From NCBI GenBank assembly GCA_037447655.1, contig JBBHKE010002222.1, positions 1 through 23,868 of the forward strand: 23,868 bases of DNA, written 5' to 3'. The position numbers and the translations under genes are program-made. The stretch is from Zygnema cylindricum (Eukaryota > Streptophyta > Zygnematophyceae > Zygnematales > Zygnemataceae). Positions 18,577 through 23,868 of the stretch are shown in pieces; position 1 is the stretch's first letter, and every line of letters starts with the position of its first letter. The notes below the pieces were generated by a model, which saw only the letters and a list, made by a program, of their open reading frames with translations, searched no databases and was not told the DNA's origin.

Positions 18577-18900
18577 CCGCAAACAAAGAGTCTTGGGGAT
18601 CGGGTTTTATCAAAGCCACTTGAACTCCGCTGATCCTTTATGCTTTAATTTGCGTTTAAGCCGATAATGGTAATGAGGCGGTTTAGCGATGTAGTGTCGG
18701 TACTTACTACGACATTGTCAACATTGAGTGTTGTTAGTGGATTGTGTCAGTATGCATAGGAGGTTTGTGAAAATATTTAGGTGTTTGGCCGGAATACTTG
18801 AATCCAAATGGTTTATAAAAGATGAGAGCTATTATGGATATTATGATGGACTATGATACATTACGTAGGTCACTTAGGATGTTTTACTTGGAGGAGGAAC
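18577..18900 (+). pseudogene. Degraded Copia-1 RT/RNase H junction
   Basis: By position this should carry the RT thumb and RNase H N-terminus. I recognise only fragments, such as SLGDRVLSKPL in one frame. It is much more decayed than the sequence on either side, and some of it may be deleted. Confidence 0.5.
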
Positions 18901-19265
18901 CATCTCGTGGAATTCCCGTTTGCAGCCTACTGTGGCACTTTTATCAACAGAGGCGAAGTATATGGTTGCCTGTCATGTTGCAAAGAATGTTGTGTGGATT
19001 AAAGAATTTATATCGGAGGATGGAGTGGAAAAAGAATGGATGCAAATACTACGTGATAATATATCCTCCATTCCACTTAGTAAAAATCCTATTTTGCATA
19101 AGGGCACCAAACACATTAAAATTCAGTGGCGTTTTGTTCGAGATTAGGTAGCAGAAAAAGAAGTTTAATTTGCGTTTGTTCTTACTAAAGAACAAGCTGC
19201 TGATATGTTAACCAAAGCACTATTGAAGGAAGTCTATCAAATGGGAAAGAAGTTAGTGTGCATTG
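18900..19265 (+). pseudogene. Copia-1 RNase H C-terminal half
   Basis: The frame 18920-19147 reads QPTVALLSTEAKYMVACHVA (the catalytic Glu region), VVWIKEFI and LRDNISSIPLSKNPILHKGT with the Asp kept, followed by KHIKIQWRFVRD. After a TAG, LTKEQAADMLTKALLKEVYQ is the typical Copia Pol end, and TAA closes it near 19270. A second overlapping frame (18822-19151) is a shadow. Confidence 0.9.
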
Positions 19266-19304
19266 ATTAACAGGGGGCTTTGAGTGTCTCAGTAAAATGG
19301 GATA

Positions 19305-19859
19305 TGTTAGGATATAGTACTGAGCACTTACATAGCGACGAGATATTCTCGTAGCTAAAGTAGCGTCGACCAGCGACGAAGTAGTTTCGTTGCTAGATAT
19401 TTGAAGTGACATAGAAGTTAGCGACAAAGTAATTTCGTCCCAGGATATTTTAAGCGATGTAGAAGTTGTGTGTTCGTTTTTTTTCACGCAAGTTCTAGTC
19501 GTACTATAGAAGTGAAATGGAAATTGTTTCGTTACTTCGGTTCACTTAAGTTTTAGTTGTACCGCGTATTTTAAGTCGGTTGGTAGTTAACTTTCTTTGT
19601 TGGTCAACTAACTTATAAGGACTACCTTTAGTCGGCCGTATACTTCGCCACGCATTTTGTTGGTCATGTACATATATATTTGTTGAGACTTTGTGGTATA
19701 ATTATCTTTTAGAGGCGTAGCTTATTAAGGAGGCGTAGAAAGGTCAAAAGTAAAACGAAGGAAGAAAAGGAGTTGGATTTGCATTGTGTTTAATATATTG
19801 AATGTTTTTGGAGGAACACCATTATTGTGTGTATATTTTATTTGATTTGTAATCTTTCA
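19305..19859 (+). repeat. Copia-1 3' LTR
   Basis: Same TG...CA ends as the 5' LTR. It carries two tandem copies of a 48-bp palindrome-bearing unit, starting at 19372 and 19420, where the 5' LTR has one. An extra purine-rich 13-bp insert lies near 19755. A purine-rich AAAATGGGATA directly upstream (19294-19304) is a possible polypurine tract. Confidence 0.95.
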
Positions 19860-19896
19860 AGATGCATGCCACTCACGATTGTATGGTCATGCACGA
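19860..19896 (+). repeat. Gypsy terminal block B1, right piece with target duplication
   Basis: AGATG (19860-19864) is the right target-site copy. GCATGCCACTCAC and GTCATGCACGA then match the end of B2 (21018-21050). Four bases (AAAC) separate it from the start of A2. Confidence 0.8.
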
Positions 19897-19900
19897 AAAC

Positions 19901-20832
19901 TGTCATGCCGCAAGGTTTCGGCGGGTATTATTACCCATCCCTTTACTAATTGACGTACCTGTGACATGATAGATTCATAACGGACCGTACACCTCAAGGT
20001 ACGGACAAATCAAAGACTATATTACCTTCACGTACGACACAGTGCAAACTCAATGTCGAATCAGTGTGGGACCGGATTGCGCTACGACATCAGATGTCAA
20101 AAATTCAAATGGCTCCAAACCTTATACATGTCTGAAGTCATGAACCCTCAGAGGTTGATGGATTATTTTGCTTATCATAGGGAGGATTTTCATCCTCGAG
20201 GTGTAGATGTAAGGCATTACGAGCGGGCCACGCAGCTGCCGTCTCTAAAAACTAGCAGCGTTTGACATAGAAACCTGCATGCTCAAAGACATATAACAAT
20301 TAGTGTGACAGTACGGGTTAGTGAAAGCATAGGATAAAACGCCATTTGGCAAGATATATACTTTTGCAAATTAAGTACGGGAATCCAACATTGGAAGGTT
20401 GTTGTTTTCTGGCAAGCATTTTCTCAGGATTTGTCGAACATTGTGATCTTAGTGTTTCCACCTAAATATTTAGTGACTGGCAAGTTTGGAGTTAGGGTTT
20501 CTTTTCAGACCCATAGCCTATGCTAGTAATTATTTTTGAGCTTCTCCTTCTCTTTGTACTTGGACCTTATCTAATCTACTGGCAACAGCCAACCTGCAAG
20601 GTTTCCCTCTAGGTTGTTCTTCTACTTGCTATTATTGGTGAATTTTGTCTGTAGACTTAGTGTTTTCTTCCTGGCTGGGCGCTAACCGCACTGGTTTAAA
20701 CCCACCTTGTTTAGCCTTGGAGGAATACCGATTTTCTCAGCTCTCTCTCCAGCTGAGGAAGAGTTTTGGCCTTTGGCGTGCTGGTTGGACTTTTGTAGCT
20801 AATATTGATGACTTCACGGCCTAGTTGCTACT
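19901..20832 (+). repeat. Gypsy terminal block A2
   Basis: Direct repeat of A1 (4189-5254) along its whole length, with one rather than two copies of the internal 152-bp unit. It starts TGTCATGCCGCAAGG and ends TAGTTGCTACT. Four bases later block B2 begins. It carries the conserved small open frame annotated at 20053. Confidence 0.8.
20053..20265 (+). other. 70-codon open frame conserved between the A blocks
   Basis: Open here from ATG 20053 to TGA 20265. The same frame in A1 (about 4355-4553) has two in-frame stops but keeps the same end and conserved strings such as FHPRGVDVRHY, CGTGLRY and EVMNP. No known domain is recognised. It may be a remnant of gag-like coding sequence or only well-preserved repeat DNA; a second frame in A1 is equally plausible. 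Confidence 0.3.
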
Positions 20833-20836
20833 GTCT

Positions 20837-21050
20837 ATTCTTACTTACCTGACTTCGCTTGTCTTTTATTTTCTTTGCTTAGTTCTTGTGTTTTGTCTTT
20901 CCGTTTTTTAGGCAAATTAGGCAGATTTGTTTATTCTTTCTTGCGGTCTGTAATATTGTGCATATGCAATGGTTATCCATTTTGAAGTGTTTATCTACGA
21001 CATAAGTTGTATTCGATGCATGCCACTCACTATTGTATAGTCATGCACGA
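20837..21050 (+). repeat. Gypsy terminal block B2 (contains the uninterrupted Copia-1 target site)
   Basis: Direct repeat of B1 across the Copia-1 insertion. TTGTATTCGATGCATGCCAC at 21007-21026 is continuous here, whereas B1 is split after GGATG. It ends GTCATGCACGA at 21050; Copia-2 sequence resumes within about 12 bases. Confidence 0.85.
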
Positions 21051-21700
21051 CACTCTTAACCGGATAAGGATAAGCCCTGTCATTTTTGTGGTAAGTGGGG
21101 GCATACGAGCCCTCAATGTTATGAAGAGAGTGGAGATTCTGGAGGTGGTGGAGGAGGTAGAGGAGGTAATAGAGGCGACCGAGGTGGCGGCCGAGGAGGA
21201 AGCCGTGGTGTTGGTCGTGGTTATGGTAATGCAAATTACTTTGACTATGGTAATGAAACCGGTGATGTTTTTCTAGTACTTAACCTTACATTTGATTTGG
21301 TGAGTATTGAAGGAAATTTGGAGAACGAGTGGATTATTGATACGGGGGCATCTCACCATGTTTGCACGGATGCCACCTTGTTTGATAACATGAGGGAACT
21401 TACGGTTTCAAATTTTATTAAGGTTGCAAGCGGCCATGTCATTTTGGTTGGAACGGTTGGCAATGTCCGGGTTGATCTCTTTTCATGGGATAATGATGGA
21501 AAGGAGAAATCAACGGAGTATCGTCTTCAAAATACTCTTTTCACTCCGGACGGTTCTGTCAATTTGTTTAGTGTTGCACAAATCCAACGGATTGTGGAAG
21601 CTTACTTGCGAGAGGTGATGAATCTATTGAGATTTGGAATGAGAAGGGGAATGTATTTGGAGAAGGAGTTGTAACGGATGCAAATCATAGTCGGCTCTTA
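21051..21700 (+). pseudogene. Copia-2 gag C-terminus and protease (continuation of 3421-4188)
   Basis: PDKDKPCHFCGKWGHTSPQC is an intact CX2CX4HX4C zinc knuckle (about 21064-21123), equivalent to the second knuckle of Copia-1. A Gly/Arg-rich linker follows (to about 21230). The protease active site is intact: EWIIDTGASHHVCTD (Asp codon 21339-21341). LQNTLFTPDGSVNLFSVAQI is the conserved C-terminal part. A frameshift near 21600 splits the rest, which in another frame leads on to the integrase. With the first knuckle at 4188, this is one Copia element divided between its knuckles. Confidence 0.85.
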
Positions 21701-22655
21701 TGGAGGAGGCCGAAATCTATAGTTCCCACCGTGGGAATTTCACATCAAATTTCGGAGTTAAAAGGTGATCTTACCTTATGGCATCATCGGATGTGTCACA
21801 CATCCGAGGTAAGTTTGAAGAAAGATAATTCATCATTTTTTGGTGAGGGGTTTGGACCTCGCATCCGGTGAGAAGGTGAATGGATGCGGAGGATGTAGCA
21901 AAGGACGTCAAATTTGGAAATCCCATGCGGATATGGACATCAAACATCAGGCTCAGAGTCCTTTGGAGGATGTTCACATTGATATTTGTGGACATATTAA
22001 ACCCGAGACAATTGGAGGTAATAAATATACTTTGGTGATTGTTGATGACTTTTCTTGGAAGTCATGGGTATATTTATTGAAAAAGAAATCGGATGCATTT
22101 GAAAAATTTAAAAAATGGCATGTAATGGCAGAAAGGCTAATTGAAAAGGAACTTAAGTCCATTCGGATGGACAATGGAGGGGAGTTTGTTGTTTTTGAGG
22201 GGTATTGCAAGGAGTGGGGGATAAGGTATCAATTCACGGCGCCTTATTCTCAAAAGTCAAATGGAGTGACCGAGAGGAAGAATCGTACCTTATAAGAAAT
22301 GGTGCGTGCGATGGTTTATAGCTCCGAACGAGCGATGTTTTTGTGGGGAGATGCCATTCTTACGGCAAATTACATTTGTAACCGAAGACTCACTTCGGTT
22401 TTCGGAAGTAAAACATTCGAGGAGTTGTGGAGTGGTAGAAATCCTACGGTTCATCATTTGAGAATTTGGGGATGTCATGCTACGGTTTATATGGAATCAA
22501 TTAAGAGTAAGGGAAAATTTGCACCAAGGAGTTGGCCGGGAATTTTTATTGGATATAATGCCAAAGGGAGTTTATACGAGTATATGATCCAGCTCGTTAC
22601 ACCGTGGAGGAATCTCGGAATGTGGATTTTCATGAGGATCTCAAATCCGCCATGA
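21700..22655 (+). pseudogene. Copia-2 integrase
   Basis: The zinc domain spans LTLWHHRMCHTSEVS (about 21772-21816) and CGGCSKGRQ. The core (21840-22295) reads VHIDICGH, YTLVIVDDFSWKSWVYLLKK, IRMDNGGEF and NGVTERKNRT. All three catalytic acidic residues are present. A TAA follows NRTL (22293-22295), and the frame resumes at 22299 with MVRAMVYSSERAMFLWGDAI, FEELWSGRNPTVHHLRIWG and GIFIGYNAKGSLYEY. It shifts again near 22590. Better preserved than the integrase of the younger-placed Copia-1 in its active site. Confidence 0.9.
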
Positions 22656-23080
22656 ACTCTGTTGGGAAATTTAAAGAAAATTTGGATTTTTATGAGGAGA
22701 GTGAAATTGAGAATTTTTCGTACATTGGGGATTCGGAATCGGATGAGGAACCAAATGTGAAAACTAGGAAAAAGAATTTGAAGAAATCGGTTGAAATTGA
22801 ATTTGAAAGAAAGAGTAACGGATCTTTGGATTCCCGAGTGACTTCGGACATTTGGAAATCTCAAAGCTCTAAATTGAGTTCAAAATTGAGTGAGAATGAA
22901 ATTGAAATTGAATCCAAGGAAGAGAAATAGGAAAAGGAGGAGGAGCAAGTTCTTAGGAGGAGCTCTCGGAGAACAAAGGGAAAGAAACTAGAGAAACTCA
23001 CTTACAATAAAAAAGGGGAAAATGCATCAAATTCGCATTATTTTCTTTCCGATGCTAAGGAGACGAAGTTTCTTTTGTAA
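22604..23080 (+). pseudogene. Copia-2 integrase-RT linker, truncated
   Basis: EESRNVDFHEDLKS closes the integrase C-terminus. An acidic, Lys- and Ser-rich linker of about 100 residues follows to a TAG at 22928-22930, continuing in frame as EEEQVLRRSSRRTKGKK to about 23078. No reverse transcriptase follows: Copia-2 is cut here, and its RT, RNase H and 3' LTR are missing from the window. Confidence 0.8.
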
Positions 23081-23510
23081 AGTCTACCTAGACTATCTAC
23101 TGTCATCTACAGGTTAAGGAGCTGGGGGTGGAAATTATAGGGGTCACTTCACTCTAGGGGAGTATTCTTCGCTTTTTCTCTTTGGGTCATTTTTCCCTTT
23201 ATTCTTTGTCAAGATGTATATACAATTATTTTTTTCTCATTTATTTTTCGTTTGAACATATGTTTGTTCGCATAACTATGCTAGTTGTGATGCATATTCG
23301 CTCTTGCTTCTTTCTCATGCATGACTGTCTACTGTCTTCTCAGAACACCTAAGTCAGCCATGAATCTATCTCTTTCTCTGTCTGGTCATCAGTGACTACA
23401 AAAAGTATGGAGCTGAGAGAGAGAGAGATTAGAGCTTGGCTACCATCTAAACATTTTGTTTTTGTTAGATAAGTGAACAATAAAATAACAAAGAAAGCAC
23501 ATATTTCAAC
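23081..23510. other. Unassigned stretch; right part probably Copia-3 3' LTR on the minus strand
   Basis: 23100-23135 (CAGGTTAAGGAGCTGGGGGTGGAAATTA) resembles the Gypsy pol-end/polypurine string at 14091-14118. The right part, read on minus, would be the LTR that follows the Copia-3 polypurine tract; it starts TGTTG at 23511 going left. Its far end cannot be set without a second LTR. A short GAGAGAGAGAGA run lies at about 23414-23428. Confidence 0.4.
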
Positions 23511-23511
23511 A

Positions 23512-23520
23512 CTCCCCTTA
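23512..23520 (-). other. Polypurine tract of Copia-3
   Basis: Minus strand TAAGGGGAG is followed directly by TGTTGAAATATG, the typical polypurine tract/LTR start of Copia elements. It sits five bases after the RNase H stop codon. Confidence 0.7.
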
Positions 23521-23524
23521 TTTT

Positions 23525-23840
23525 CTAGTCACTTATCAGTTTAAGTCCACACTGTTTTCGACAAAATTTAAGTCTAGGGAATGGAACTAACTTTGTCATC
23601 ACAACTGCTACCATTTCCTCATATGGTTTATATTCCAAACTTACAATTTTATTCTCTACTTTCTCTCTTACAAAACTCAGCCTTATATCCTTATGTTTAG
23701 CTTTAAAATGGTGCTTCAGATAAGCTGCAATAGCAAAGGCAGCTTGATTATCATAGAAGAAATTTCGGATCCCAATCTTCATGAACCCAAGTTCATGTAA
23801 AAGAGACTTCACACACATTAGTTCTTTGACAGCTGACGGG
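23525..23840 (-). pseudogene. Copia-3 RNase H C-terminal fragment
   Basis: The minus frame reads SAVKELMCVKSLLHELGF, FFYDNQAAFAIAA (catalytic Asp kept), KAKHKDIRLSFVREKV and MVAVVMTKLVPFPRL, the end of Copia Pol, then a stop at 23525. The family usually has E-R-T-K-H-I-E-I-D near the third segment; here it is diverged but alignable. The frame is open over 97 codons, so it is less decayed than the other elements. It runs rightwards into a purine tract (from about 23841), so the upstream Pol is absent or outside the window. Confidence 0.85.
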
Positions 23841-23868
23841 AAGAGGGAGGGGAGAGGGAGGGGGAGGG
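23838..23868. repeat. GA/G-rich purine tract at the window edge
   Basis: GGGAAGAGGGAGGGGAGAGG and similar words run to the last base. It abuts the Copia-3 RNase H frame and may mark its truncation point. Confidence 0.8.

Larger units (their letters stand above)
14295..19859 (+). mobile_element. Copia-1: full-length but defective Ty1/Copia element
   Basis: Starts TGTTAG and ends TTTCA. It has two LTRs (494 and 555 bp), a primer binding site directly after the first, and gag-protease-integrase-RT-RNase H in Copia order. Flanks are GGATG (14290-14294) and AGATG (19860-19864), a 4/5 match as a 5-bp target duplication. Block B2 of the Gypsy element retains the uninterrupted site (TATTCGATGCATGCC at 21011-21025), which confirms the boundaries. 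By eye I count about 30 substitutions between the LTRs, roughly 6-7 percent. Confidence 0.95.
4189..21050 (+). mobile_element. Ty3/Gypsy retrotransposon with DNA methyltransferase and PHD domains, inserted in Copia-2
   Basis: The order seen is terminal block A1, spacer, protease, cytosine-5 DNA methyltransferase, reverse transcriptase, RNase H, integrase (the last two present twice), Pol tail, PHD finger, then B1, A2 and B2. Protease-RT-RNase H-integrase is the Gypsy order; the methyltransferase between protease and RT is not a usual part of it. No gag is recognisable. Every domain carries stops, frameshifts or lost catalytic residues. Removing Copia-1 (14295-19859) leaves about 11.3 kb. The ends meet Copia-2 between its two zinc knuckles without a clean target duplication; 3-4 bases (TGTC) at the left junction fit both partners. 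Confidence 0.8.

Noticed and set aside
22487-22864. 125-codon minus-strand frame across the Copia-2 linker
   Set aside because: Antisense of the A-rich linker gives a Phe/Ile/Leu-rich frame; no domain.

Overview
This window looks like intergenic nuclear DNA from a streptophyte, meaning a land plant or a charophyte alga. The basis is two Ty1/Copia elements of plant type with initiator-Met-like primer binding sites, and a Ty3/Gypsy element with a PHD finger at the Pol C-terminus. I recall that PHD architecture from green-lineage elements, from memory. I cannot name the species and see no host protein gene I would defend. Nearly everything from about 2.8 kb to the right edge is retrotransposon sequence, all of it broken by stops and frameshifts. 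LAYOUT: 1-2560 is unassigned AT-rich DNA with a pyrimidine tract, an 18-bp tandem repeat and a purine tract. 2570-4188 is the left part of an old Copia element (Copia-2): probable LTR tail, primer binding site, a leader holding a tRNA-like cloverleaf, and gag up to the first zinc knuckle. 4189-21050 is a Gypsy element inserted between the two zinc knuckles of Copia-2. 21051-23080 is the rest of Copia-2: second knuckle, protease, integrase and linker, truncated before reverse transcriptase. 23081-23510 is mostly unassigned. 23511-23868 is the minus-strand RNase H end of a third Copia element (Copia-3), running into a purine tract at the edge.

THE GYPSY ELEMENT is the main interest. Its order is: terminal block A1 (4189-5254), a gag-less spacer, protease (6077-6602), a cytosine-5 DNA methyltransferase domain (about 6597-7828), reverse transcriptase (8246-9000), RNase H and integrase (9028-11010), an unexplained 0.9-kb spacer, a second copy of RNase H and integrase (11938-13643), a Pol tail, and a PHD finger (13883-14056). 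After that come terminal block B1, a second A block (A2) and a second B block (B2). The A1-internal-B1-A2-B2 order is a split direct repeat, or a circularly permuted LTR element. The domains suggest an element that carried a DNA methylation writer and a chromatin-reader-type finger. This copy is dead: the methyltransferase catalytic Cys is Trp, a PHD zinc ligand is Ser, the reverse transcriptase motif A Asp is Ala, and RNase H Asp residues are replaced.

Copia-1 (14295-19859) inserted into Gypsy block B1. It has both LTRs (494 and 555 bp, roughly 6-7 percent diverged by eye) and a 4/5-matching target duplication. The uninterrupted paralogous site survives in block B2 of the same window. The nesting order is therefore Copia-2 first, then Gypsy (which died and then partly duplicated), then Copia-1.
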